Part shown: in pieces, positions 45,447 through 54,416 of the stretch
Numbering within the stretch: position 1 is the first letter of the stretch
How the letters are laid out: the number at the start of each line of letters is the position of its first letter
Source: Solenopsis invicta
Lineage: Eukaryota > Arthropoda > Insecta > Hymenoptera > Formicidae
Length of the DNA stretch: 64,000 nt
NCBI RefSeq assembly: GCF_016802725.1
Contig: NC_052667.1
Location: 16,817,846 to 16,881,845 of the forward strand
Direction of reading: 5' to 3'
Notes under the pieces: generated by a model
What the model saw: only the letters and a program-made list of their open reading frames with translations
What the model was told of the DNA's origin: nothing
Database searches by the model: none
Position numbers and translations under genes: made by a program

Positions 45447-45542
45447 CCTATTGATGGACGCAGCAAATGCCGTGCGCGGCGACGCGGCAGTTCAGAAAGA
45501 ACTAGATCTAGGGGCTTCTGAATCCTCCAGCGTTGTCGCAAA
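45447..45542. mobile_element. GATGGACGC-type MITE fragment
   Basis: TTGATGGACGCAGCAAATGC, GACGCGGCAGTTC, AACTAGATCTAGGG and GCGTTGTCGCA match, in inverted order, the copy at 48055-48171 (GCATTTGCCGCGTCCATCAG, CCTAGATCTC, CAACGCCGCG). The ends are complementary to each other (GCGGCGACGC against GCGTTGTCGC). Confidence 0.65.
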
Positions 45543-45545
45543 TAG

Positions 45546-45672
45546 CCGTTTGTTTTCTGTTCCTGAACTCCCTGAATTAGCACTTAAAATGAAATAGATA
45601 TATATTTGAAAGTTAGTGAAAGCAAGAAGAAATGTTCCAGTGCAGTCTAGTGCAGGAATAAAAAACAAGCCT
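45546..45672. mobile_element. MITE family A copy (A1), 3-bp duplication TAG
   Basis: Ends CCGTTTGTTTTCTGTTCCTG and CAGGAATAAAAAACAAGCCT; TAG at 45543-45545 and 45673-45675. Confidence 0.85.
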
Positions 45673-45805
45673 TAGGTCTGTTCAAGTTGCTTGAAATCCC
45701 CAAAAATTTTTGCACTCGAGATGAGATAAATATATATTCGATCGTAAGAAAGAGAGAGACGACAAAAAAATTAATTCAAAAAGGGCAGCAACACGAACAG
45801 GTCTA
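45673..45805. mobile_element. Short MITE with TAGGTCTGTTC termini
   Basis: TAGGTCTGTTCAAGTTGC at the left and GCAACACGAACAGGTCTA at the right are inverted repeats. A 24-bp perfect palindrome, TGAAGTTGGATTAATCCAAC plus TTCA, follows directly at 45807-45830. Confidence 0.6.
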
Positions 45806-45830
45806 ATGAAGTTGGATTAATCCAACTTCA

Positions 45831-46250
45831 CTTGCGGCATCGTAAAAGTGATTTCAAGAGCGAAATTTGAAAGGTTGTAACGATAGCCAAAGTGGATATG
45901 GAGATTCCAAAAGTTAGTAGATGTTTATATTTGCTCTATATTTGTGTGTAATATGGAGTTTTATACTAAAATGTTAGTTAAGATAGTAATTAGGAAAGTA
46001 ATATATATACATATGATTGTTTATAATTATCAAGATTGGAGGTTAAATATACTTAGAGATAGTATACAGAAATAGTTTCTCGAAACGATGTCGTTTTGAT
46101 GTCAAAAATGCAAGTCAAAAATTTTCGAAATTTTATTATTAATTTCAATGGATAAATAATAAAATTATTAATTAATTAATAATTTTAATTTTTATTTTTT
46201 ATTTTTATTTTTTTTATTTTTTAAATTTTGCTTTGGATTTTCATTGCCAC
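45831..46250. other. AT-rich gene-free sequence
   Basis: Includes a TTATTTTTTATTTTTATTTT tract near 46190-46220. Nothing recognised. Confidence 0.4.
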
Positions 46251-46580
46251 TATTTTATTAAAAAATTATAATATTGCAATGTTTCCGGAATATTACTGGC
46301 ATATGCCATGCGATGTTGCAGGAGGACAGGATCCTATAGCGCACGGTGCGATAGCTCACCAACTAATTATCTTGACTTATCTAACCCAACTAACGGAAAA
46401 ACTCTAGGCATTGGCCGCTGTGAGTGGTGGTGTGCCATCGATCCCATGTGCTATCGAGATCCACCCGTTGCAGGCATATTGTTAATTTATGTTTTTGCAA
46501 TATCTCCGTAATATTGCAATGCAATATGCAACATTGCAACACTGCTACAATGTTGCTGCAATTTTCTTGTTTTTCAATTT
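46251..46580. mobile_element. MITE family F copy 1 (TGCAATATTGCAAC-rich), interrupted
   Basis: Shares CGGAATATTACTGGCATATG, GCATATTGTTAATTTATGTT and TCTCCGTAATATTGCA with 50336-50520, and TGCAACATTGC motifs with 48640-48800. Copy 1 is interrupted by 46323-46466, which is absent from copy 2. Confidence 0.7.
46323..46466. mobile_element. About 144-bp unclassified insertion with GTTGCAG duplication
   Basis: The family F sequence reads GATGTTGCAGGCATATTG in the uninterrupted copy. Here GTTGCAG is repeated on both sides of about 144 bp of GC-richer unique sequence (GACAGGATCCTATAGCGCAC ... TATCGAGATCCACC). No inverted ends are obvious. A 7-bp duplication fits a retroposon or a hAT/P-like event; class unknown. 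Confidence 0.55.
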
Positions 46581-46649
46581 TCTTTTTTTTTATAGTTTAT
46601 AAACGTATGTAATAATTGTATACAAAAAAGATAAAACTAGAAAAATCGG

Positions 46650-47280
46650 TTTGAGAAGAAAGACATCATCATGATGTAAGAAGAAAGGTGAAACAAGTAA
46701 CCAGATGCACAGTGGACCATACTCTAGACCAATCAGAAGTGGGTCCAAATTTTGAGATTCAATATGGCTACGGCTTCGGTACTGGGGCGTATTTATACTT
46801 GTATTTATACGTGAATCGGAAATAATCGGTGAATCGGAGAAATTCAAAACTACTTAAAAAAGGAAAAACGTGAAGGTAAAGTTGAGACTTTGTACATTAA
46901 TGAAAATTGTGATAATTGTTATTTCAAATTTTTTAAACTTGAATTAGAAAAAATTTGGAAAATGATAAGAATGAGCTTATGTGTTTGGCTAAATTGTTGT
47001 ATTTTATGTTTATAACAACAGTGTTTATTGAAACAGTAATTTGTGTTAAAGATAATAAATTTCAAGTATTTTTACATTTTTATATTTATTTTTTTTAACA
47101 TCTACATTTTAAGTACGTGTGATTATACATATCATTGTTTCGTATTCAAATTGCGCGGATATATTTGGACCCAAATTTCATTGGCTCACCACATCGAGCC
47201 ACGCCTCTTACCGCGCATCGAGCCGCCGACGATGCGCGTTGTTTCACCTTGTTTCTTACATCATGGACATCATTAGATCT
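46650..47280. mobile_element. Foldback element of about 630 bp
   Basis: Left ATGATGTAAGAAGAAAGGTG and GTGGGTCCAAATTTTGAG pair with right CACCTTGTTTCTTACATCAT and ATTTGGACCCAAATTTCATT. The right arm contains a CG-rich patch (CGCGCATCGAGCCGCCGACG). The centre is AT-rich. Confidence 0.65.
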
Positions 47281-48054
47281 ATTGCTGGTAAAAATTTTTC
47301 TGAGATATACTTTTTATACAAATTACAGAACATTTTGCAAAAATATTAAGTAATTAAATTTTTTCTTTAAATTTTTCATGTATGCATAAATTCTAAAATA
47401 TTCTAATATTCTATAAAAAAAATAAAAAATTTTCTAAAAACTATAAAATATTACAGAAATTTTGAAAAATTCTGGAAATGACTAAAAAACATCTAAAAAT
47501 TTTGAAAATTATATTTAAAAATCTGAGATAAATTTATATACTCTGATGAAAAGTTTTCTTGAAATTTTCCTGATTTTTTGTATAACATATTTTTTAGAAT
47601 AGTTCTCAGATTTTTTAATGTAAACTTTAGAATATGTAAAAATACACATATATATAAAAAATTTGGAGAAAAAAATATAGATTTCTTAATATTTCTAAAA
47701 TGTTTCAATTTATATAAAAATTCTAAAAAAAATTTCAGATAACTAATAAAATTATTGTTCAAATCAATGTTGAATAATTCTATAAATCATTACATGCAAA
47801 AATCATTCTACTTTTCTTTTATGTAATAAATAATAAAAATTGATGATGAAAAAGTAGAAATGTAAGTAGAAATGCAATTAGTTAATTTTCTTTTTGCATC
47901 ATCGCATTGTCCAATTGATCTTTCATTTTCACAGACATGATTTGCTGATTAAATTAATTACAGTCCCGACAATGAGATATTTACAACTGAGATATTTTTT
48001 ATTACAGTTTGTGTCTCACTATAACTAAAAAATGGAGATAAATTTCACTTCAAC
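47281..48054. other. Very AT-rich gene-free sequence
   Basis: Many TTCTAAAAA/TTTTTAGAA-like phrases. No gene or bounded repeat recognised. Confidence 0.5.
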
Positions 48055-48171
48055 GCGACAAATGCAACAACGCCGCGTTCATGCGGCTAGCAGTATCAGA
48101 ATTAAAAAACCCTAGATCTCTTTTTTTTTGAAGTGCCGCGTTGCCACGCGCGGCATTTGCCGCGTCCATCA
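48055..48171. mobile_element. Second GATGGACGC-type MITE
   Basis: Inverted relative to 45447-45542 (see that entry). Ends AACGCGACAAATGCAACAAC and GCGGCATTTGCCGCGTCCAT are complementary to each other in part. Confidence 0.65.
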
Positions 48172-48249
48172 GGAGGTCAATCATGAAACTTTTTCCCTAA
48201 GGCGAAAACGTGAAAAGTGAAAACTTTCTCCATTAACTTCAATGGTAAA

Positions 48250-48580
48250 AGGCTTGTTTTCTATTCCTGCACTAGACTGCACTGGAACGTTCCTTCTTGC
48301 TTTCGCTAACTTTTAAACATCTATCTATTTCATTTTGAGTGTACACCCAAGGACTTTGATTCTGTCCATGGGGAAATTTTCCAAACTGAGAAGTCACCAC
48401 TTTCTACATACTCGCTGTTCATGGTTAATGAAACGACTAGAGCTTGTTGGTTACGTTAATCATGAACTGTAAGTATGTAGAAAGATAGCGACTTCTCAGT
48501 TTAGAAAATTTCTCCATGGACAGATTCAAAGTCGCTGAGTGTACACTAATTCAGGGAGTTCAAGAATAAAAAACAAACGG
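48250..48580. mobile_element. MITE family A copy (A2), duplication AAA, split by C1
   Basis: Left end AGGCTTGTTTTCTATTCCTG, right end ATAAAAAACAAACGG. A family C element is inserted at the TA of GTGTACAC. Confidence 0.85.
48344..48541. mobile_element. MITE family C copy (C1), TA-flanked, 198 bp
   Basis: Begins CACCCAAGGACTTTGATTCT; the right end is diverged (AAAGTCGCTGAGTG). TA at 48342-48343 and 48542-48543. Arms pair through TCCATGGGGAAATTTTC and ACTTTCTACATAC. Confidence 0.85.
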
Positions 48581-48640
48581 AAAGATTTTCATTTTTCACG
48601 TTTCCGCCCTAGGGAAAAAGTTTCATGATCGACCCCCAGT

Positions 48641-48810
48641 AGGCACCCATACAGCACAGAGAGATTACAGGAACATTGCAGAGTGATTTCATTGAAATAT
48701 TGTAATATTGCATTTTGATTGCAAAACATTGCTGCAACATTGCTGGAAAATTGCAGCAACATTAAGATGTACGTTTTTTGAAATATTGCATTGAAACATC
48801 CCATTTTTCT
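48641..48810. mobile_element. Family F-related fragment
   Basis: CATACAGCACAGAGA, GAACATTGCAG, TGCTGCAACATTGCTGG and AATATTGCATTG match the family F copy 2 tail (CTGTGCTGTATGGGTACC, inverted). Confidence 0.55.
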
Positions 48811-48928
48811 AAAATATTCACATAAATATTATTACACCACATAATTCCAATGAACAAAACAATATTTGTGTAACATTTTAAAAAACATTTTTGCAAAAAA
48901 AAATTTTGGGAATATTTTTGGAAATTTC

Positions 48929-48990
48929 CAAGCGGTCACCCATCCAAGTCGCGACTACAGTGAACGTTGTTTGACCTCCGTGATCGCTGT
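48929..48990 (-). pseudogene. 5S rRNA-like fragment (3' half), possibly part of a 5S-derived SINE
   Basis: On the minus strand the sequence reads GATCACGGAGGTCAAACAAC, then GACTTGGATGGGTGACCGCT then TGG. The second block equals the conserved 5S rRNA box C region (CTTGGATGGGTGACCGCTTGG) and the first corresponds to the box A region with changes. The 5' half of 5S is absent. A truncated 5S pseudogene or the head of a 5S-derived SINE would both fit. Confidence 0.55.
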
Positions 48991-48999
48991 AAACTGATC

Positions 49000-49420
49000 C
49001 CTTATAATGACTTGTGAATACTTTATGCTGATATATGTATATAACTTGTAGATCAAGTCAATGTTTTCGAAAAAATGAATTATGTATAAATAAAGCACAA
49101 TATTTATATAAACCAACATAAAATTATAGTTTTTTTTACTAATTTTGCAAATGCAGAATAGCATCTGGAATAATTTTTCTGTTATTTGTTTAAATAAGAT
49201 GCAATTAGAAAATATATATCAATATAATACAATAATTAAATTAAATATAAAAAAATTTTTATTAAAAAACAATTAATAAATATTGTTTGTTCATTGGGCT
49301 GTAGATCGAGGTTTTTTCATATATGGACCTATTTCATCTATTGATATAAATATTTATGTTTCTTAACAATACTATGATGCACACAGCACCACTGGACCGC
49401 ATGTCTTTTTCTAGATGTCT
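49000..49420. other. AT-rich gene-free sequence
   Basis: Nothing recognised between the 5S-like fragment and the nested MITE block. Confidence 0.4.
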
Positions 49421-49491
49421 TAGCGGGGATTCACACCTTGGCGAAAAAGCGGAAAGCAGAAAGTAGAATGCCAATTAAAACTTGCGCTGTA

Positions 49492-49962
49492 GCGGAATTC
49501 TGTAACTCCTTAGCGACAATTCGGTATCGTTACAGCGTCGTTGCGCAGATATTATACATGGTAGAAAAGCTGCGCGACGACACGTAACGATATCCCTAGC
49601 TGTCGTTAAGAGTTACAGAATACGGCCACAGGGGCCGTATTCTGTAACTCTTAGGGTGCAGTCCCATGGAGCGTATCAGGCGTATCGCGGATTGCGCGTA
49701 TCGAAAATCTGACCAATCGCGAACGTTCCGCTGCTTTCGGTACGTGAACGTTTTGTTCCGAATCCGCGATACGCCTGATACGCTCCATGGGACTGCACCC
49801 TCAGAGTTACAGAATACGGCCCCTGTGGCCGTATTCTGTAACTCTTAACGACAGCTAGGGATATCGTTACGTGTCGTCGCGCAGCTTTTCTACCATGTAT
49901 AATATCTGCGCAACGACGCTGTAACGATACCGAATTGTCGCTAAGGAGTTACAGAATTCCGC
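49492..49962. mobile_element. Second-layer palindromic element(s)
   Basis: GCGGAATTCTGTAACTCCTT at the left and AAGGAGTTACAGAATTCCGC at the right. The body (GCGACAATTCGGTATCGTTA, TTGCGCAGATATTATACATG, GATATCCCTAGCTGTCGTTA) is repeated inverted in the other half. Near the centre GGCCGTATTCTGTAACTCTT and its complement occur twice, so this layer may itself be two inverted copies. Confidence 0.8.
49654..49800. mobile_element. Innermost 147-bp MITE
   Basis: Ends GGGTGCAGTCCCATGGAGCG and CGCTCCATGGGACTGCACCC; TTA at 49651-49653 and TCA at 49801-49803. Inner arms GTATCAGGCGTATCGCGGAT pair with ATCCGCGATACGCCTGATAC. Removing it leaves the perfect palindrome GTAACTCTTAGAGTTAC. Confidence 0.85.
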
Positions 49963-50085
49963 TACTGGTAGTATATAGTTTCAAAATTCTGCTACAGACT
50001 GTACCTGTTTACTACCAGCGCGAGTTCTGATTGGCTCTCTGCTTTCTGCTTTCTGCTTTTCCGCCAAGGTGTGAATTCTCCCTTA

Positions 50086-50335
50086 GAGTCAACATTTGAA
50101 GGATGTCTGCAGACGTATATGCAAAGTCGATTTGCAGTCAACTTTGAAAGCCTGACTTGGATGAGTCGACTTACAGTCGATATATGGACAGTTGTATTCT
50201 TAGGGAATGTAGAGATTCAGCGGAAAATTTAGTAATGTCGCCCGATCTTAGTTTGCTAAATGCGGATGAATAATTATGGATGAGTTAAATTAATATATTA
50301 TTATACGCAAATATTCTGCTTTGGCTCTTTATTGC
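50086..50335. other. Short gene-free interval
   Basis: No recognisable feature. Confidence 0.4.
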
Positions 50336-50520
50336 CACTACTTTATTAAAAAATTATGATATTATGATATTACAATGTTTTCGGAATATTACTGGCATAT
50401 GCCATGCGATGTTGCAGGCATATTGTTAATTTATGTTTCTGCAATGTCTCCGTAATATTGCATTGCAATCTGCAATATTGCAACATTGCTGCAATGTTGT
50501 TGGAATTATCTGTGCTGTAT
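50336..50520. mobile_element. MITE family F copy 2 (uninterrupted)
   Basis: Same as 46251-46580 without the 144-bp insertion: GGAATATTACTGGCATATGC, CGATGTTGCAGGCATATTG, AACATTGCTGCAATGTTG. Confidence 0.7.
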
Positions 50521-50530
50521 GGGTACCTTA

Positions 50531-50643
50531 GGCTGCGTTCAGATTCCTCACCCGGGTGCACCATGATGTTGTTTTATCTTTGTTGTTTACCAAATGTTAA
50601 ACAAGGATAGAATAATGTCTGGGTGCACCCTGGTGGGGAATCT
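50531..50643. mobile_element. Short foldback MITE
   Basis: GCGTTCAGATTCCTCACCCG with GGGTGCACC at the left pairs with GGGTGCACCCTGGTGGGGAATCT at the right. The left side is preceded by TTA (50528-50530). The right end abuts or is clipped by a family B element. Confidence 0.65.
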
Positions 50644-50909
50644 GGAGGTCGATCATGAAACTTTTTTCCTAAGGCGGAAACGTGAAAAGTGAAAAATTTT
50701 GCCATTAACTTCAATGGTAAAGATTTTCACTTTTCACGTTTTCGCCCTAGGGAAAAAGTTTCATGAGGCTTGTTTTCTATTCCTGCACTAGACTACACTG
50801 GAACGTTCCTTCTTGCTTTCACTAACTTTCAAATATACATCTATTTCATTTTAAGTGCACACTAATTCAGGGAGTTCAGGAACAGAAAACAAACGGATGA
50901 TTGACCCCC
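50644..50909. mobile_element. MITE family B copy (B2) carrying A3
   Basis: GGTCGATCATGAAACTTTTT at the left; right end GATTGACCCCC after the A3 insertion. The central AATTTTGCCATTAACTTCAA is the foldback turn. Confidence 0.85.
50766..50896. mobile_element. MITE family A copy (A3), duplication ATG
   Basis: Ends AGGCTTGTTTTCTATTCCTG and CAGGAACAGAAAACAAACGG; ATG at 50763-50765 and 50897-50899. Confidence 0.9.
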
Positions 50910-51107
50910 TGAGAGTCTATCATGTGACATTTCCCCTAGGACGGAAACGTGAAAAGTGAAAAGTTTCACGTGAACTGCACGATCATGAAACTTTTTCTCT
51001 AGGGCGGTAACGTAAAAAGTGAAAATCTTTACCATTGAAGTTAATGGAGAAATTTTTCATTTTTCACGTTTACGCCTTAGGGAAAAAGTTTCGTGATCGA
51101 CCCCCAT
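50910..51107. mobile_element. Terminal piece of element T joined to family B copy (B3)
   Basis: AGAGTCTATCATGTGACATT, CCCCTAGGACGGAAACG and GTTTCACGTGAACTGCACGA match the right end of element T, inverted. From GATCATGAAACTTTTTCTCT (about 50989) onward it is a family B foldback ending GATCGACCCCC at about 51106. Confidence 0.7.
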
Positions 51108-51347
51108 GTACAGTGCGTTACATTGATGCCTGGGGTACCGATTTTAAGGACCACGTTTCTTTCTTAGTTATTTTTACGTTTATGTCCAAATGCTGCCGTC
51201 AACATCGACATACGGAATGGACTGCTGGGGGTCAATCATGTAATTTCACGTGGAACTTTTCACGTTTCACTTTTCACGTTTCACTTTTCATTTTTCATTT
51301 TTCACTCATAGAGAGTTCACGTGAATCTTTTCACGCACAGCGATTAT

Positions 51348-51484
51348 AGGCTTGTTTTCTGTTCCTGCACTGTTCCTACACTGCACTGGAACGTTCCTTC
51401 TTGCTTTTGCTAACTTTCAAATATATACCTATTTCATTTTAAGTGCACACTAATTTAGGGAGTTCAGGAACAAAAAACAAACGG
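51348..51484. mobile_element. MITE family A copy (A5), duplication TAT
   Basis: Ends AGGCTTGTTTTCTGTTCCTG and CAGGAACAAAAAACAAACGG; TAT at 51345-51347 and 51485-51487. The empty site is seen at 56738-56745 in T copy 2. An internal repeat CTGCACTGTTCCTACACTGC is specific to this copy. Confidence 0.9.
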
Positions 51485-52338
51485 TATGTATGAATAATGC
51501 GCGGAAGTTTAGTTTGCGTTCCGAAATTCACCATTAGAGGCTCTGTCATTGCAACTATCAAGCGATCGTGAAAAAGGTTTCTACCTGTTTTTACAGTATA
51601 ACTTTTACTGTAAAAATTTTATTATATAAAAAAAATTGTACAAAAATTCATAAATAAATAGCAATATTTCTTAGTTATATTGCATAAACTTAATTTACAA
51701 ATATAATATATATTACATTTATTTTTAATGATCTATATATTGTAACAACTATTTTATTATGTAGTAATCTAATACTCAAAATTACACTGTAATTTAATTC
51801 AAATTGTTTTTCAAAATTAATTTTAATTAGTTTTTTATGTGTGCAAATTTTAAAGTAAATTAATTTCATTAGTCATTAAATTTAACTTTGTTTAATTAAA
51901 AAATAAAGAATAATTTAGAATACGGATCTTGATCAAAACTGAATTCTCCGCTCACACATGTATTTTCCAAATTTATAAATTATAAACACTTACTTGATTG
52001 ATTAATATTCTATTTCACAAGATGCACCTTTCTTATATCATTGTGTATCAAAACGCGTTTAAAGTATATTTTTATCTAAATTTGCATTTGATGAAACCTC
52101 ATTCTATATAATTATCAAAATATCAATTTGTCAAATATAAATATCAAACCTAATTACATCACAAAAGCATTATTTTTATTTATGTATGTATTACTTTATC
52201 CTATCAACGTAATGCAATACCAAAAAGGTTAACCTCTTCAATAATACCTCTTCAAACTGTTACCACACTTTCATTCTTATTTTAAAATACATACAATTTA
52301 TTAATTCCCTAAATTTTCACCTTTTCGCCATCACTGCA

Positions 52339-52470
52339 GGGGGTCGATCATGAAACTTTTTCCCTAGGGCGGAAACGTGAAAAGTGAAAATCTTTACCAT
52401 TGAAGTTAATGGAGAAATTTTTCACTTTTCACGTTTCCGCCTTAGGGAAAAAGTTTCATGATCGACCCCC
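52339..52470. mobile_element. MITE family B copy (B4), uninterrupted, 132 bp
   Basis: GGGGGTCGATCATGAAACTT to AAGTTTCATGATCGACCCCC. The two halves are nearly perfect complements around TTACCATTGAAGTTAATGG. T copy 2 lacks it at 57598. Confidence 0.9.
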
Positions 52471-52529
52471 TGATGGCGAAAAAGTTCACGTGAAAAAGTT
52501 TATATTTCCGCTCATGTGTGAGTTACATG

Positions 52530-52793
52530 CCGTTTGTTTTCTGTTCTTGAACTCCCTGAATTAGTGTGCACTTAAAATGAAATAGATATATATTTGAAAG
52601 TTAGTGAAAGCAAGAAGGAACGTTTCAGTGTAGTCTAGTGCAGGGGGTCGATCATGAAACTTTTTCCCTAAGGCGGAAACGTGAAAAGTGAAAAATTTCT
52701 CCATTAACTTCAATGGTAAAAATTTTCACTTTTCACGTTTTCGCCCTAGGGAAAAAGTTTCATGATTAACCCCCAGGAATAGAAAACAAGCCT
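52530..52793. mobile_element. MITE family A copy (A4), duplication ATG, carrying B5
   Basis: Left CCGTTTGTTTTCTGTTCTTG, right AGGAATAGAAAACAAGCCT; ATG at 52527-52529 and 52794-52796. A family B element sits inside, the reverse of B2/A3. Confidence 0.9.
52643..52774. mobile_element. MITE family B copy (B5), inside A4
   Basis: GGGGGTCGATCATGAAACTT to AAGTTTCATGATTAACCCCC, interrupting the family A phrase GTGCAGGAATAG. Confidence 0.9.
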
Positions 52794-52890
52794 ATGATTC
52801 CGTGGAATCGTACATGATCGTGCAGTTCACGTGAAACTTTTTACTTTTCACGTTTCCCCCCTAGGGAAAATGTTACATGATAGACCCCCA

Positions 52891-53029
52891 GGGCACGTAT
52901 TACGCATTTGTTCGGAATTGATGCCGATCGGAATTATTCCGTTTCTCACTAAATTTCTATTGTGTTTTCTAGGGAAAACGGAATAATTCCAATCGGAATT
53001 GATTCCAAACAAATGCATAATACGTGCCC
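52891..53029. mobile_element. 139-bp foldback G
   Basis: GGGCACGTATTACGCATTTG to CAAATGCATAATACGTGCCC; inner arms TCGGAATTATTCCG and CGGAATAATTCCAATCGGAA. The short frame crossing it is a by-product. Confidence 0.8.
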
Positions 53030-53052
53030 AGGTATCAATGCAACACACTGTA

Positions 53053-53253
53053 CACCCAAGGACTTTGATTCTGTCCATGGGGAAATTTTCTAAATTGAAA
53101 AGTCACCACTTTCTACATACTCGCAGTTTATGATTAATGTAACGACTAGAGCTTATTGGTCGTTACGTTAATCATAAATTGTAAATATGTAGAAAGATAG
53201 CGACTTCTTAGTTTAGAAAATTTCCCCATGGACAGAATCAAATTCCATGAGTG
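53053..53253. mobile_element. MITE family C copy (C2), TA-flanked, 201 bp
   Basis: Begins CACCCAAGGACTTTGATTCT; TA at 53051-53052 and 53254-53255. The right end is diverged (AAATTCCATGAGTG). Confidence 0.9.
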
Positions 53254-53255
53254 TA

Positions 53256-53456
53256 CACCCAAGGACTTTGATTCTGTCCATGGGGAAATTTTCCAAAATG
53301 AGAAGTCACCACTTTCTATATACTCGCAGTTTATGATTAATGAAATTACTAGAGTTTATTGGTCGTTACGTTAATCATGAACTGTAAGTATGTAGAAAGA
53401 TAGCGACTTCTTAGTTTGGAAAATTTCCCCATGGACAGAATCAAAGTCCTTGGGTG
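53256..53456. mobile_element. MITE family C copy (C3), TA-flanked, 201 bp
   Basis: CACCCAAGGACTTTGATTCT to AGAATCAAAGTCCTTGGGTG. Shares its left TA with C2 and its right TA (53457-53458) with the composite element that follows. Confidence 0.9.
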
Positions 53457-53970
53457 TACAGTCGTTTTCATTATAGTTGCGACACTTTTTTTGGATGCAT
53501 TTCTGAACGCGCAACTATAACGAGAGATGAGAACGACTGTAGTTGTGGAGGTTAGCGCGAAATATCAAACGTTGGTATACAAGATGTCGCAAATAAAATT
53601 TGGGTACCTTGGAGGAAATATAAGATAAGTATACTCGCAAATATTTTTCAAATAGATTTTTTAAAAAAATATTCGCACATTTTCCGTATTTGATCGGTTT
53701 TAATCTAATTAAGTTTATAAATTCGTCATTACAACACGATGAGCTGAGATGCTTAGATGTAGTTAAATAAATTGTAACTGTAACGAATATTAAAAATTAA
53801 CATTTTAAGTATTTGTTACAATTATAATTATAATTTATTTAACTACATCTAAGCATCTCTAATCATCGTTGTTGTAATGACAAATTTATAAAGCTCAATT
53901 AGACCAAAGCCAATCCAATAGAAAAAGATGTGTTATTTATTAATTAAAACTAACTTTTTCTTTTTTGCAG

Positions 53971-54161
53971 AAGTAGAGAGCACACAAGGATGAGACATTG
54001 GAAGCCTTTGCAAGAAGGTGATATATTCAATGTTGATATAACAGTAAGTAGTCTCATCTTTTATGAAAAACGTTCTATAAAATTGTATTCTTTTCCTAGT
54101 TAAAAAAAATTATAATTACAAATTATAGGTTTATCTTAATGGCTATCTCGGCGATTGCTCA
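53971..54161 (+). pseudogene. MetAP1D-like exon fragment in left arm
   Basis: An acceptor TTTTTTGCAG is followed by an exon 53971-54043 coding ...WKPLQEGDIFNVDIT, donor GTAAGT, an intron ending TTATAG, and the first 33 nt of the next exon (VYLNGYLGDCS-like) before the breakpoint at 54161. It is the inverted duplicate of 55449-55639. Here the metal-ligand Asp of NVDIT is kept, but the preceding catalytic-His region (normally CHGIP) is degenerate. Confidence 0.75.
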
Positions 54162-54416
54162 AGTTGGTGAGGAAGCTATTCAACTTCTGTATAAAGTAAT
54201 GCAAGTTCTTTTTTACAGAGACGCAAGATCTTTCCCAAAGGTACATTAACAAAATTCCTATGTATATATCTTACAGACCAATAATTTCAACTACATTGTT
54301 AACAATCTGCTTGCCCTGCTTTTCAGTATCATCTTGCCATTATCACGAAAGAAAAAGAAGTTGAAAAACAAGGGCCGCTAACTTTGGAGAGCTATTAGGG
54401 ACCTGCAATTCTATAA
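54162..54416 (+). pseudogene. PSMB4 (proteasome subunit beta type-4) 3' fragment, intron retained
   Basis: PSMB4 is the beta-7-position subunit of the 20S proteasome. Exon piece 54163-54240 codes GEEAIQLLYKVMQVLFYRDA then RSFPK. Intron 54241-54326 (GTACAT...TTTCAG) separates it from 54327 onward, coding YHLAIITKEKEVEKQGPLTL then ES, where a TAG (54396-54398) cuts the conserved end. The natural end appears shifted by small indels, with TAA at 54414-54416. YRDARS and GPLTLE are the family signature of the C-terminal region. The intron shows the copy came from DNA, not mRNA. AATAAA-type signals follow at 54440-54450. Confidence 0.8.

Larger units (their letters stand above)
48172..48640. mobile_element. 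MITE family B copy (B1) carrying A2, which carries C1
   Basis: Family B ends: GGTCAATCATGAAACTTTTT on the left, AAAAAGTTTCATGATCGACC on the right. The body AACGTGAAAAGTGAAAA is mirrored. It is split by A2 at AAA (48247-48249 and 48581-48583). Confidence 0.85.
49423..50082. mobile_element. Nested MITE block, outer layer with TTA duplication
   Basis: Ends GCGGGGATTCACACCTTGGC and GCCAAGGTGTGAATTCTCCC, with TTA outside (49420-49422 and 50083-50085). Inner arms share GGAAAGCAGAAAG and its complement. It contains further palindromic elements at 49492-49962 and 49654-49800. Confidence 0.85.
51227..52889. mobile_element. Element T copy 1 (about 1.13 kb plus three insertions)
   Basis: Ends GGGGGTCAATCATGTAATTT and, complemented, GGGGGTCTATCATGTAACAT. 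The body matches copy 2 (56622-59143) closely: TGAATAATGCGCGGAAGTTT, GTGAAAAAGGTTTCTACCTG, TATTACTTTATCCTATCAAC, CACCTTTTCGCCATCAC. Insertions: A5, B4, and A4 with B5 inside. Subtracting them leaves about 1130 bp. No ORF. Confidence 0.85.
51111..53050. mobile_element. TA-flanked element H carrying element T1 and foldback G
   Basis: Ends CAGTGCGTTACATTGATGCC and, complemented, CAGTGTGTTGCATTGATACC. TA lies outside (51109-51110 and 53051-53052). Element T1 (51227-52889) and the foldback 52891-53029 lie inside. Own sequence is about 115 bp at the left and about 20 bp at the right. Confidence 0.7.

Noticed and set aside
46308..46511. 67-codon frame with several Cys
   Set aside because: Spans the junction of a MITE and a short insertion; no conservation between the two copies of the MITE.
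49666..49848. 60-codon frame
   Set aside because: Lies inside the innermost nested MITE and its palindromic surroundings.
52848..53078. 76-codon minus-strand frame
   Set aside because: Crosses three different transposon boundaries, so cannot be a gene.
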